Shown here in pieces: positions 13,001 through 24,258 of a stretch of 64,000 bases of DNA (its first letter is position 1; each line of letters begins with the position of its first letter). The notes under the pieces are model-generated. The model did no database searches, had not been told where the DNA came from, and was given only the letters and a program-made list of their open reading frames with translations. Source of the DNA: Cyanophora paradoxa (Eukaryota > Glaucocystophyceae > Cyanophorales > Cyanophoraceae); assembly GCA_004431415.1 (NCBI GenBank), contig QPMI01000417.1, positions 185,554 through 249,553 on the forward strand, given 5' to 3'. Made by a program: the position numbers and the translations under genes.

Positions 13001-13763
13001 TAAATATCGTTACAAGTGCGTGTAAGTTTAATATTATAAAAGCGCTGGTTCACCGCAAGCGCTCGGCCTGGCTGGGCGTGGCGGTGACGAAGTAGGAGTG
13101 GTGCGGGATGTAGCCGCCCAGAACGACCCCCGCGTGCGACTCGATCGCGGCCCTCGCCTGGGCCGACAGCGCGCCACCGACGTGGACCTGACAGGAACAA
13201 AGCTCATCGTGCGATAGTGACAGTACGAGGAGTACTCGCTTTCAGATTCGCGCCCATGCACAACATTTATAAGTATATATGGATACGCACCAAGTAGACG
13301 CGCGGCTGGTCGTACATGTTGTGCTGGAACTGGCCGCGTTGGCGGCCGCGGTCGGGCACGTGAGGCCCCGGAGACGACGACTGGCGGGCCCGGAGCTTCG
13401 CGTGGTGGGCGAGGGCCGCCTGGGCGTGCGTGTCGATCGCTAGGCCGTTCGCGAAGCAGATCTGCGTAGATGTGGTCAGTGACGGACCGCGGGCCGCCGG
13501 CCGCCGCTTCAAGGCTTCATCGTCGCATAAAACAGCATATATATATATTACTATGTATGATAGAACTGCATGTACTATATATGTATGATGTACACGGATC
13601 GCGGAGAGACGCGAACCCTGTCTGGGTTCGCAAAGCTCGCGCGACATTCGTTGGGAGACGTTCTTGAGGCGAGAGCGACCGAGAGGACGCTGAGAAGGGC
13701 GGCGATCGCTAGCGCGACGTCGGTCCACGGGCTGCGCGGGCCGCGCGGCAGCCGCAGCGCCAT
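7068..13763 (-). CDS. Secreted subtilisin-like serine peptidase (S8)
   Basis: Multi-exon gene on the minus strand. The chosen ATG at 13,763 begins a signal peptide (RSPWTDVALAIAALLSVLSV). Exons at 13,292-13,460 and 13,054-13,187 encode a propeptide-like stretch (SHAGVVLGGYIPHHSYFVTA). Catalytic landmarks follow. NNPLWARGIHGE near 12,250 precedes the Asp region, which I did not pin down. HGTHVAGTV has its His-block at 11,711-11,725. VLVAGGNDGEG lies near 10,800 and PATCKNCISVGAS near 10,650. PDVKPALLAIEGTSMAAP carries the nucleophile Ser near 9,460. After a YWQTASNGFSP segment near 9,050 comes a C-terminal beta-type region, a (Ser-Pro)n linker near 8,050-8,160, and a final hydrophobic tail ending at 7,068 that suggests a GPI anchor or membrane end. 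The order matches the S8 family. The substrate is unknown. Exons span about 6.7 kb. Confidence 0.85.
8045..8160 (-). repeat. Ser-Pro coding microsatellite
   Basis: Inside the S8 gene a minus-strand run of alternating Ser and Pro codons (with a few Gln, Gly and Thr) spans about 30 residues. On the plus strand it reads as GGCGA/GGGCTC repeats. Such Pro/Ser linkers usually separate extracellular domains and are often glycosylated in algae, which is an inference from other proteins. Confidence 0.75.
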
Positions 13764-14216
13764 CGCTGGGTGCCGAGTCACTGGCTTCTCACTGCCGACT
13801 TCGACTATGATGAATTCGAAGCCTTTAGCTTATCGAGCAGTTGCTCTGGACTGGCCTTGATGGCTCACCGTGTGGTCCGTGTCACAGAGTGACAGCTGCA
13901 CTGCTGCTGCAGGCGACAGGCCTAGCCCCTGTCACCGCCCTGAGATACGCACTAGTCTAAGGGACGGACTCCCGGACGCACTTTACAATCACGCGCACGG
14001 ATGCGCACTGGCGGCACTGCGCATGCAGCATTGCGCACTGCTCGAGCCGTCGTCGACAGTGCCACTGGGCCACATGCACTGCCACCGTGCAAGCGTGCAC
14101 CGTGGCACCTGCACGCTTGCACGCTTAGTAGCCTAGTAGAGCTGTGCCACGGTGGTCACTGCCGCCAGTCACTGAAAGTCACCGTGGCACCGCCAGTGGC
14201 ACGACTCACGAGTCCT

Positions 14217-14645
14217 CGTCGAACCGTTGAACTGGCGAGTCACTGGCGTCGAGTCGCCGACGAGCCTCGGAGTCGGCGACTCGACGCCGAGTCCGACGGC
14301 CGACCGTCGGACGGTCGACGGCGAGTCGGCGACTCGCGATCGTCGGCGAGTCCGGGCGAGGTCGAGTACTACTAGTCGACGACTCCCGTCGCGGCGAGGG
14401 CCGCGAGGCGCCGCCGCGCTGGCGAGTCAGTGGCGAGTCACTGGCGACTCGACGACTCCGAGGCTGTCCGAGCTCGTCGGACTCGACGGCGAGTCGACGC
14501 CGAGTCGCCGACTCGTCGACGGCGCTCGACGCCGACTCGACGTCGACGACTCGACGCCGAGTCGCCGACTCGACGGCGACCGTCGGACTCTCGTAGGCGA
14601 GTCGACGTCGACGTCGGCGACTCGGCGTCGAATCGCCGTCGATAC
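14217..14645. repeat. GAGTCG/CGACTC palindromic satellite-like block
   Basis: More than 400 bases are built almost only from GAGTCG, CGACTC, GTCGAC and CGACG words in both orientations, with no fixed period that I can see. It is open in five or six frames, giving Arg/Ser/Asp-rich pseudo-proteins. Because the words are self-complementary, the strand could fold into many hairpins. It resembles a degenerate satellite. Confidence 0.85.
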
Positions 14646-14859
14646 ATTCATCCCCACAGGAGTTAAAAAAAAAGTAGTTCAACGGTTCGAATCTGAGGGA
14701 ACTTCGATCTTCGATTGAAAAATAATTGGATTTGAACCGAGCAAAAACCGATTCAGCCCCACACTGGGCCCACAGTTCCTAAAAAACAACACGATTCATT
14801 CGACATTCGAAAATTCTGCGGTTGTGGGAACGAAACGTTATTAGAGAGGGAAGTGCCCG

Positions 14860-15480
14860 GATTCCGGAACTGGCAGCCAGTGGCGGGCACTGGCAGCCAG
14901 TCACGCGCGTTCGCTGCCAGTCGCACGCGCAGTCTGCAGAGTCATTGGCGACTCCGCCGCGGCGCGCACTGCGGGCCTAGGCCTGCGGCACAGCGGCCCG
15001 CTTCTGCACTCCGGAGTCCGGATCCCTTTCGAAATTTGAGCAATTAATATTCAAATTCAATGATTTGAGTTTCGACATTTCGAACCTCCGTCAGACGGTT
15101 CGACATTCGAAATGTCGGTATGCATTTTTATTGTCCGACGTCGACATGTCGGAAATTAAATATTCATTACACACTTCTCGCCCCCTCCCGGAGTCCGGAG
15201 CCCCCACCCTAAAACCCATGTGGTCTCCTAATTATATAAGGTGGGGAAGGTGTTCGAATTCTGACATTCTTAAAATAACTTCCTGGAGCACCAGAAGCCT
15301 TAAAATATAAGTTATAAGCTGTAATTAGCCTGTAAAACCTCGGGCAGTGGCAGGCACTGGCAGGCAGTGGCAGGCTGGCAGCAGGGCCCAGGCTACTCAG
15401 TGACTAGGGGTGGGCGTACCCCAGTCAGTGCCTCCCCCCCCCTCCCCCTCCTCCCTGGCACCCCACTCAGTGGCGCCAGT
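14860..15480. repeat. CTGGCAG/CAGTGGC short tandem repeats
   Basis: Two clusters (14,860-14,960 and 15,345-15,480) carry repeats of a 7-10 base unit like CACTGGCAGCCAGT. The second is followed by a long C/T-rich tract. Related CACTG words also fill 13,890-14,220, so these clusters may share an origin. Confidence 0.65.
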
Positions 15481-15857
15481 GGGAGGGGGGTACCTGTGAT
15501 TCTGAAGCAAAAAAACGACCTAAACTAAGCGAAAAAGCGCCGAGCTTCTAGGCGCTTCGCGCCTTCACCGAGGAAATTAAAGTGCAAGTCCGACCCTTCT
15601 GTAACTAATCAGCCTTGAAGGGTTTTCGACTCCGCCGATGCGAAAACCGCACCGAAAATGGAGAAGATCGGCTCAGAAAAGCGGAAATCCGCACATCAAC
15701 CTCGGGCCGGGTCGATCTGACGACAAGAGCCTACCCCCACCCCCGCGATTTTCCGTCGTTTGTATGCCACTGGCATGTTGGACTCGGATCCGGACTCGGC
15801 GAACTTTTTCACACCGTGCACGTGACAAGTTACTGAAAACATGTACGTATACAAAAC

Positions 15858-15912
15858 TACTCAATTATGACATAATTACAGCTAATCAATTATGACATAA
15901 TTACAGCTAACT
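15858..15912 (+). repeat. Exact 24-base tandem duplication
   Basis: The block CAATTATGACATAATTACAG with the following bases CTAA appears twice back to back. TTATGACATAA within each copy is nearly palindromic. Confidence 0.8.
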
Positions 15913-16906
15913 ATATGCACGCTCCCGATCGCGAGATCTATAGCTAGATCTAGATCCATATGTAGGTGACTGATTCACCGTGACTCTAGAATATAGACTC
16001 TAGATCTAGACTCTAGACACTGACGTCGACACACTGTGGCCAGTAATTTACCTGAATAAATAGTTTCGTAGCGAAAGGCGAGAATCCTATCCAATAAGCT
16101 ACGTAGACGGAACGTCTCATGATCAGACTCCCAGACCACCTCGGCTCCGGAATCCGGATAAGTACGTATATCCTGTACATGTACTTGTCATGTAGCAGCA
16201 GGCCGATCCACAATGATTCCACACCCCATGAGTCGGGGGCCATGACTATCCATGAACATGCTTTATGATCATAATGTGAACTGCATTGCACATGAATACA
16301 GCACAACTGCAAACTTTAATTTGAATTAAGAGAATTGGCGTATGTTCAACATTGCAAATCGCAGCAACAATTACAATGCTAAAAACTCCTGGCTATAGCG
16401 AGCCTAAGCGTTGATGGTGATGAAGAGACTAATTTAAGCCTACATCTAGATTATCTACTATTATCTACTATTATCTAGGCCACCTACCATCCCACTGGGC
16501 AAGCCTGTCCGTACAGGCCCTATTATAAGGGGCGGCTACGGGCCTGCGGCTACGCCAGCTGTGGTGGGGAGGGAAGGCGATGGCCATGGTGGGGGGCGGG
16601 CGGGCGCAGGAAAATTGCAAGTGAGCCTTACGATTGCGATGTCCGCGGGACGGGACGGGGCGGGACGGGACGGGACGGACGCACGGCGGCGAGGGCGGCG
16701 AGGTCGACGCTCAGGAGGCGGGTCGGATCCCGCGCAACCAGCAGGAACCGGGTGACCACTGGGGAGAGTAATTATAATTACATATATAAAGGGAAGGAAA
16801 GGCCTAAGGCAGCTCGCAGCTGCAGCCGCAACGGATCCCCCGGAAGGGCCCGGCATCGTGCTGGCTATAAATAGCTATAGGGCCGGGAGGGACGCCGACG
16901 AGAGGC

Positions 16907-19900
16907 CTAGGCCATATAGGGGGTCACCGTACCGTGCTCGGGGTCTGGGGCGACATACGCGAAGCCGTTCCCGACCTGTCGGCGTCCCGGCAGGGTCGAA
17001 GTTTTTAAATTCAGAGGAACGATATATATGATGGAGAGGTCAGGTCCTCGAAACTCCGCGCAGTAAGCGGGCACCTTCGCGACGCGAGGGTGCTTGATTA
17101 CTGCGCGGATTTCGAAGACGAAGGTCAGCCCACACGAAAGGAAGAAAGATAGAAAGAAGCAAGGTGCAAGCTCCAGCTTTCATGAGCAGCTTTCATTAAG
17201 CTTAGGGAGGGCGCCTAGGCCTCCTTGAGCAAACACTGGAGGAAAGCTTAAGAGGGGTCCAAATAATTTGGAGGGGGCGCGCGCGCCTTCGCAGACGGCC
17301 ATGCAGGTCACCGGCCCGCCGAAGCCGTGCGCGCTGTTGGGCCACCCCGCCGGGCCCCCCACCGCCGCCTGGCAGTACCTGGGAGCGTGCATGTGAGCGC
17401 TACAGCTACCTACGCATTTAAATTTCAAGCTTAGAATTAAGCTCGATCGAGCTCGGGACCGGGATCCCCGACGACACGCCCAGGAAGTTTTAAGGTGAAA
17501 GGGCAGGGGAGAGCACTAGGCGTGCCCGCCGAGGCGGGCGGTGTCCCCTCTAGCCGTCCCGGAGAGCGCCGCCGCCGATAGAAGGTGTCGTCCTAAGATA
17601 GAAGGCCGCCGCTCCGCCCAGGAGCCCGCCTCGCGCTACGCCTCGCGTCCTCAGTGACCGCCACCCCCAAAGGGCCTAAATCCTTATCTCCGCGAGCTCG
17701 GGAGCGGGACGCACGCCAAGGAAGTGCGGGCGTCGAGGCCCAGGTAGATGCCGCTCCCTGTGTCGCAGTTAATATTCGTGACCAGGAAAGCGTGAATGAA
17801 TTCGAATTCGAATGCCCGCGGTCATGGCCATTAATCGCAAGCTTCTTTACCGCACGCGGCGCCAACGCTCGATAAAAACGAGTGTCGCCGAAAAGCTTCA
17901 GCTTCAGCTTACGCTTCAGCTTATAATTATTCACCGTACGCGGCGCCGACGGCCTGCATTGCTGTGCCGGAGCAGTTGAGGAGGCCGCGGCGGAGGATCC
18001 CGTGCCAGTTGCACGCCGGCGACCCGTGGAACGCGAACCTGCGCGGGTGCGGTAATGTTGGCGTTCAACTAGCAGCTTATAAGTTGCGCTGCAGCCAGCT
18101 GCAGTACTTAGTACTATCCAGCGCACATGGAGCCGTGGGCGGTGCGGAGGCGGCGGAAGCGCGCCTCCTTTTCGGGGCCGCTCGAGCGCATGTGGAACAC
18201 CTGCGCGCGCGGCGCGATCACATTAAACAGCGGCTTTAGAAACAGAGGTGAAAATGTGTGGCGCGCAGTAAATATCGCAGTGAATAGCGGCTTCAGGGGC
18301 CATATGACGTGGTTCTACTCATGATCAGGCAGTAAACAGCGGCTTCAGAAGCCATAGATACGGAGTGCTGCTAATATAATTAGCGCGAAGGACTAGTATT
18401 CTTAATTTGGAGCGCGGAGGGCATCGGAGCGCAAGCGGCGCGCAATATCAATGGCATTAACATCGGCCGCGGAATCAAATTCGGCTCACTCGAATGGAGG
18501 GCGGGGCTTCGGCCGCGTCCTCTTTCTTCCCCGCCTCCCCCTTCCTTTCCGTAGGGGCAGGCGGGGCCGGCGGAGCCGGCGGGGCTGGCGGGGCGGGGCA
18601 GGCGCGGGCCGCCGCCTCGGGGTCCAGCTCAACCAGGTGCGCCCTGCAGGCACAAATTAGGTCCAGCTGAATTAGGCACGAACTCCCAGCTTGTCGATTA
18701 TAGTTAGCTTGATGGCAAGCCAACCCGCAATTAAGATACATTGGTACTATCATTATATATTAGCTTGTCTTTGTCCTTTGGTCAATCAATCAATTAGCGC
18801 TTCATTAATTGCTAAAAATCAATTAGGCACAAAATGCCACCTTATCGATCATCTTTATAAGTATCGCAAAACAACCGCAATTAAATTAATTGGACCTCTC
18901 ATTGTTTGTCACGAGCGTTTTTTTAATTTGCATTGGTTCCGGCATGAGCGTGTTTTCCGGCTAGTGATGATGACCGGACGAGCGTGAGAGCGTGTTTTCC
19001 TTGTCCTTTGGTTTGAAGGCCCGGCTATAGCTCAGCGGAGAGCCGCACCGTGTGGTGCAGAGGATCCAGCGGACGAGGCCGTAGGCGAGGGGGTCCCCCG
19101 CTGCCGCCATCCCCGCCCGGAGGCCCGGGCAGGGGCCGGGCGGGCCCCCCGAGCCCGCGCCCAGGCCCAGGCCCAGGGCCTCCCGCATGCGGGGCAGGGG
19201 CGGCACCGCCTCCAGCACACGCCGCACCTGCGGACCGCATCCGAGACTTCCAATTTGAGCGAGCCAAGCTAATTATAATATATAAGAGATATATTGTTTG
19301 GGCCCTCGAGGTCGGCGGACGCACCCCGTCAAAGTCACTGAACTGCGCAATATTGATAAGCATTCGAATTCGATGACTTCACGATCAGAGGGCCGCCCAT
19401 GGGCGCGGGCCGGGGCCGCGGGCACCGAGGGGGGGAGGGGGTTGAAGACCAGATGCCGCCTCGCCCTGCGACAAGAAACTATTGGATCACCCCCCCCCCC
19501 CCCCCCCCCCCTTGCCTTTCACCCCTACCCCTACCCCTGGGCGTGGAGGGCGCACGAGGGGTACAGGGCGACGTAGGCGAGGGAGAGGAGGAGGTCGACG
19601 ACGACGGGGCACGAGGCGATCTGCGCGCGAGCTCGAGGCGATCGTAAGGCAATTGTAAGGCAAGCGGGATTCGAAGGAGCCCCCCCGTCCGCCCGCTCGC
19701 GACGGGGCGTTAACGTTTTAACGCTGCGAGCTTGCGCGTGCGCACCTCAGATTCGACTCTCGATCCGACGCCGAGCTGCGCACGCGCGCGTCAACGCCGG
19801 CTCCGGTTAAAGTTGGTTTGAAGCTGAAGAGGAGGCGACTCGAGTTCGAATTCGGGGCGGGGGTACGCGTGCGTGCCTCCTGGTACCGGAGGGTGCAGAG

Positions 19901-22900
19901 CTCCCTGGGGCAGGCCGCCGGGCGCAGGCCTGCGGGGGTACACGGCTCCTCAGACGCGAAGACGCGAAGATCTAGACCTATAAATTATTATTGATCATGA
20001 TCGACAGGGGCGTGAGTTTCGCCTCACAATGGTAGGGGCAAGCCCACTAACTAGATAAAAAATCCTTACTATTTAAGAGCTTCTCCTCACGATTCATAAT
20101 TAAGAGCCCTGTAAGCTTAAGGGCGCATGCGCACCCTCGCGGAACTCGTGGGGGGCGTCGCAGGAGACGCAGCGCCCCGTCAGCGACGCCGCCGACCCCA
20201 GGCGCAGCTGCGCATGCGCGTTTCATTGTAATAAATCAGATCTAGATGCTAGAGCGAGCACTAGAAAGACGGAAGGGCTCGCCTGCATATAGGCGGCGAG
20301 CTGCGCCACGGGGGAGTGCGCCGCCTCCAGCTGCGATCGCGAGTACGGAGCTCAGTGCGGCGCCGGCCTCGGGATCAAAGAGAACGAGAAGTGATACGCG
20401 CGCCTGGGGCGGGAGCGGCGGCCTCGGCTCGAAGCTGTCCTCTTCCTCGCCCGTCGACGTCCCCGCGTCACCCTGGGGGCCAGATGGCATGGATATATAG
20501 ATCAGATATAGATTTATATAGGAGGCACAAAAGTCAGGTGCGGCGCGTGGACCTGGCGGGACAGGGAGGCGGCCTGGGGAAAGAGCATGAGGGCATAAAA
20601 GCGCAATGATAAAACCTTAAGCGAGAAGCCTCATCCAGGAGCCTCATCCATATTTACCTGGAGGAAGAGCGCGGCGTGCCCTGGCGGCTGCAGCTGCTGC
20701 CTCGCGTCGGTGCGGCCGGCCGCGCGGATCAGCGACCGCAGCGCCTCGGCCGGGTGCATGCTCTGCGCGGACTGAGAATTCTTGCAGTCGGGTCAAATAG
20801 ATTCGAATCGGACCTGCTCGTCCACGAGCCGCCCGAGGGCCCTCCCGAACGATTCAGCGGAGATGAGCGCGGGCCGGCGACCGCGATCGGGCGGCTCGCG
20901 GGCAGGGCAAGCCGGGGCGGCGCCGGCGCGGGCCCGAGCGGCCATGCCACCCCAGTGGCGCTCCACGAACTGGCGCAGGATTTCGCCCAGCTGGAAGCAT
21001 GGGCCCAGCTGCCTGGCGCCCTGCACGCGCCGCGCCGCGCCGCGCCCCCGCCGGCTCATGATCAGCCGCGATCGCGAGCCGCGACGTCCGCGCGTACGCA
21101 CGCACCGACTGGGTGACTGTCACGCTGACCGAGGGCGGGGTCTCGGCGTCCGTCGCCAGGCCCGACACTCGGAATCGAACGGGCTCTGCTCGGAGTAGCT
21201 TAGGGAGGGGCCGTATATACGTAGGCTTAGGCTTTAGCAGCCGCGGTGCACCGGGACCGAGGCCAATGCACGCGGCGAGAGCGGGATCGTCGATCGGCGG
21301 CGGCGCGGCCTCGAACCTGCGGCGCGCGGAGTCGGAGTCGCATTAGGACGACCGCGCTCATGATCAGTTTCGCAAGATTACGCGCACGAGACAGAGAGGT
21401 GCCCGCAGTCGGCGGTGACGCGTGCGTGCGGGAGGACCTAAAGAGGCCGTGAAGGGAAGAAATCGATCGATATTTAGAGCATCGGAAGCTCGGGCCCGGC
21501 GGATCAAGACGGAGAATTTGAAGCTCCAAGATTTATTTAACTTGAAGCGCGGGCGCACCTGGCGGGCGGCGGCGGCCCAGGAGCAGAGGGCGCAGCCTGC
21601 GCCGGGGCACTGGTACTGCCCCGCGAAGAAGTCGTCCGCCCCGGCGTCGACGTCGGCCTCTGCCTCGGCCTGACGAGATTGTAGGTGAGAAATTAATTGA
21701 CAGATTGTAGGTGAAAAACGTCGGCGCCGGCCTCGTGATCGCGCAGCGCGGGCGACGATCGCGGGCCGCCAACCTTCTCCTCCTCCGGATCCTCCTCCTC
21801 ACTGCCGTCAACGTCGACTTCGCCTTCCCTGCAGGAGCTCGAGCCGCCGGGCCGCCCGGGCTCGTGGATGTGATCGGGCGCCGGCGCCTGCGCCGGCGCC
21901 GGCGGCGGAGACTGCGAGCTCGGGCAGACGCTGCGGAGCGGGCGGCCTAGGCCTCGCGATCGTCCTCCCCGCGCCGATCCGCAGCCGGACTGCGGCGGCG
22001 GCGGAGGGCCGTCCGGCGACTTGCGTTTCCCTGCCGACAGGCCAAGAGCGCCCGTCGCTGCACGTAAGGCCACGTCAGATCTAGAGGCAACGTGGCAGGG
22101 CCGGGGGAACACGAATTCGAAGAATTCGAGTGCGGACCCGCGGCCGAGAGCAGCGCGTCGACTGCGAAGCATGCGGCGTCGGCGGGAGACCGGAATTCGA
22201 AGCCCGCGTCCAGCGCACTTCGCTGAATTGCTTCGTTTGCGGCTTCGATGGCCTGCGCATGCGGGCAGCGGTTCGGCGCGGGGACAGGACGGGACGGGGG
22301 CGGGACGGCGGGCGGGGTCAGTCTAGATCTCGCACGGCGGCGAACGGCCCGTCGACTTCGTCGCTCGCGAGCATGGGCGGCGCGCCGTGCGGCAGGAGCA
22401 GCAGCACGCGCGCGGCGGACGAAGTGAGGCGGAAGGACACTGCGCCGTCCTCCTCTCCCCGCACGTCTGAACGCCAATTAGATTTGAATGCGGCGGCGGC
22501 GGCGGCGCAGCAGAGCTTACGAGCGAACCTGTTACGAGGCCAGCAGCGTACTGCGCGTGCTTCCGAAGGGCGCGGATCGGGCCGAGCTGCAGCTGGCTAC
22601 AGGCATCGCGCTGCGATTGCTGTGGTGTGGCTAGCGCTGCGTGTGCGATCGGCCGAGCTCCCGGGGCGGGCGGAAAGCTTGCGTTCTTATACCGCACCTG
22701 AAAGGAAGCATTCCACCGAGTCGCAAGCCGAGACGGGCCCAGCGGCAGCGCTAGCGCGCGTCTGGATCAAGAGGTTGGCCCGCTCGACGGCAGCCTCGAG
22801 CGCCTGCTCGGGCGGCGCTCGGTGCGCGCGGAAGTTTGTGAATCTCATTCAAGGCTCACCTCCTTCTCCTCACTGCTCCTCATCTCCGCTTCATCGCCGC

Positions 22901-23127
22901 TCGGGTGATCAATGGACAAGCTCGGCGGGTCAAGCAGGGAGAGGCTGAGTCGCGCCGGGCCTGATGCGAAGGTGCAGAGCCCCTCGGACTCGAGCCTGAA
23001 GCCTGCGCGCGCCCCAGGAACGATCGGCGAGCTCGAGGGAAGCGGGCACTGGCCGGAGCGCACGGGAGAGGGTCGGGTGGCCGTCGAAGCGCTTCCTGAG
23101 CGCGCGAACGTGTTCCATCGGCCGCAC
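16907..23127 (-). CDS. PARP-type ADP-ribosyltransferase
   Basis: Multi-exon minus-strand gene. The catalytic exons are clear. Exon 18,127-18,200 (VFHMRSSGPEKEARFRRL) joins in phase to the exon starting at 18,038 (FAFHGSPACNWHGILRRGLL, His codon 18,026-18,028). This is followed by GSGIYLGLDART (Tyr codon 17,744-17,746), YCQAAVGGPAGWPNSAHGF near 17,340, and a last exon 16,907-16,975 ending in a stop. H and Y are the NAD-binding residues of the ART fold, and the FAFHGS...NWH...GL wording is closest, from memory, to the PARP6/8/16 group, mono-ADP-ribosylating enzymes. Upstream exons at 18.5-22.9 kb carry a Pro/Ala linker, an acidic stretch, and the phrases QALEAAVERANLLIQTRAS and QAIEAANEAIQRSALDAGF, which look like two related helical repeats. 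The start near 23,127 (MEHVRALRKRFDGHP) is a guess, and more than one gene could be involved upstream of 19 kb. Confidence 0.65.
18220..18360 (+). repeat. Three degenerate about 50-base repeats in a PARP intron
   Basis: The phrase AACAGCGGCTTCAGAAGCCAT or a close variant occurs near 18,226, 18,280 and 18,333, each after a CAGTAAA/CACATTAAA-like lead. It is non-coding and inside the PARP gene span. A minor feature. Confidence 0.5.
19488..19512. repeat. Homopolymer C tract
   Basis: About two dozen consecutive C residues. Its length is likely to vary between molecules and reads. Confidence 0.9.
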
Positions 23128-23233
23128 ACCAGCGCCTACACGGCGGGCCGCTGCTTTCGGCTGCTGCAGCCGCAGTGCAGCCGCACTGCAGCGCGCTCCC
23201 CGGGTACTAGAATTTATAATTGCGAAAGCAGCG

Positions 23234-24135
23234 ATGGCCTCGAGCTCTGGCGCGAACCTGCACGCGAGCGGCGAGAAGTGGCAGGCGCTGTCGCTGAAGC
23301 TCCACGCCGCGAAGGCCGCGAAGAAGGCGAGGTGCGACGCTCGCCTGCCGTTTCCCCCCGGCTTAAACCGGCGCGCGTACGCGATAGAGCAGCGCTAGAA
23401 CGCTCGAAAGCAAGTGATGTGCGTCGCGCTCCGATCTCATGAGTCCGGTCACAGCTTCGAGGCCCTCGCTGCCGCCGTCGGACGTTCTGAAGTGTGGGTC
23501 GCCGCCGTATTCTATGGCCAGGTGCGTCCCGCGGCTAGCGAGCTCCGGCGTTCCGCGCCGCTCCCCGAATGCATCATTGCCGCATACGCATGCATGTGCA
23601 TGTGATGCCAGCGCTGCTTCGCTGCTGACGACAGCCGCGCAGGCGATGCCTACGGACGAGGAGGCGAAGAAGCTCGCGGACGCGCTGGGAGTGCAGCTCA
23701 CGCCCGAGGAGCACGCCCTCCTGACCGCCTTCCCGGCCCGCGCGGAGCTCGTGCCCGGCATCCCCTCCGACCCGCTGATCTACCGCCTCTACGAGATCAT
23801 CAAGGTCTATGGGTACCCTCTCAAGGTGCGGAATCGAACGCGCACCAGCGTTCTGGGCGCTCCGGGACTCCTGCCTCTTCGCATTTGATCTGCTGCCGTG
23901 CTCACCGGCGCCGGGCGCGCAGTCGATCATCCTGGAGAAGTTCGGCGACGGGATCATGTCTGCGATCGATTTCAATGCTTCCGTGGAGAAGGTCCCGAAC
24001 CCCGCCGGCGACCGCGTCCGGGTACGCCTTTCTTGATTTGAACTCTTGATCGCCCTCGGTCCCTCCGCATGCGGCTGACTCTGGATTCGCCAGCTCACGC
24101 TCGAGGGCAAGTTCCTCCCTTTCAAGAAGTGGTGA
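23234..24135 (+). CDS. cynS: Cyanase (cyanate hydratase), five exons
   Basis: Exons 23,234-23,331, 23,455-23,521, 23,643-23,825, 23,923-24,021 and 24,094-24,135 join in phase through GT-AG introns and give 162 residues; the E. coli enzyme has 156. The enzyme converts cyanate and bicarbonate to CO2 and carbamate, which yields ammonia. The N-terminal helical part includes [17 protein letters not shown], like the bacterial FAEIADGTGL region. The catalytic region [11 protein letters not shown] carries the Arg and Glu, and [10 protein letters not shown] carries the Ser of the known Arg-Glu-Ser active site. The C terminus [11 protein letters not shown] matches the family end. All exons are intact. 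No targeting peptide is evident, which suggests a cytosolic enzyme. It is divergent from the PARP gene and convergent with the FAM221-like gene. A role in nitrogen scavenging and bicarbonate handling is inferred. Confidence 0.93.
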
Positions 24136-24258
24136 CGCGTTTCGAGCGCTAGCCTGTGTACGCTGTACCCTAGCTAGTTTCTTTAGTCTGAGAGTGTAAT
24201 TGAGTTTTTGGACTATACACGACGTACGCGCACACACGCGCGGCGCCGGCTTCGCTGG

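Larger units (their letters stand above)
13764..16906. other. Repeat-rich intergenic region
   Basis: No coding gene is supported over about 3.1 kb. It contains CACTG/CAGTGG-rich DNA (13,890-14,220), a GAGTCG satellite-like block, CTGGCAG repeats, a 24-base tandem duplication at 15,860-15,910 and several runs of TCTAGATC type. Long open frames here are artefacts of the absence of stop codons in the repeats. Confidence 0.6.

Noticed and set aside
14206-14720. Long open frames over the GAGTCG block on both strands
   Set aside because: The repeat simply lacks stop codons in most frames. The proteins are Arg/Ser/Asp repeats in every frame.
19022-19095. tRNA-like A box (TATAGCTCAGCGG AGAGC)
   Set aside because: No B box at the right distance, and the anticodon arm closes with a four-base loop. 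It lies in a likely exon or intron of the PARP gene. A similar A-box word at 413-425 was rejected for the same reason.
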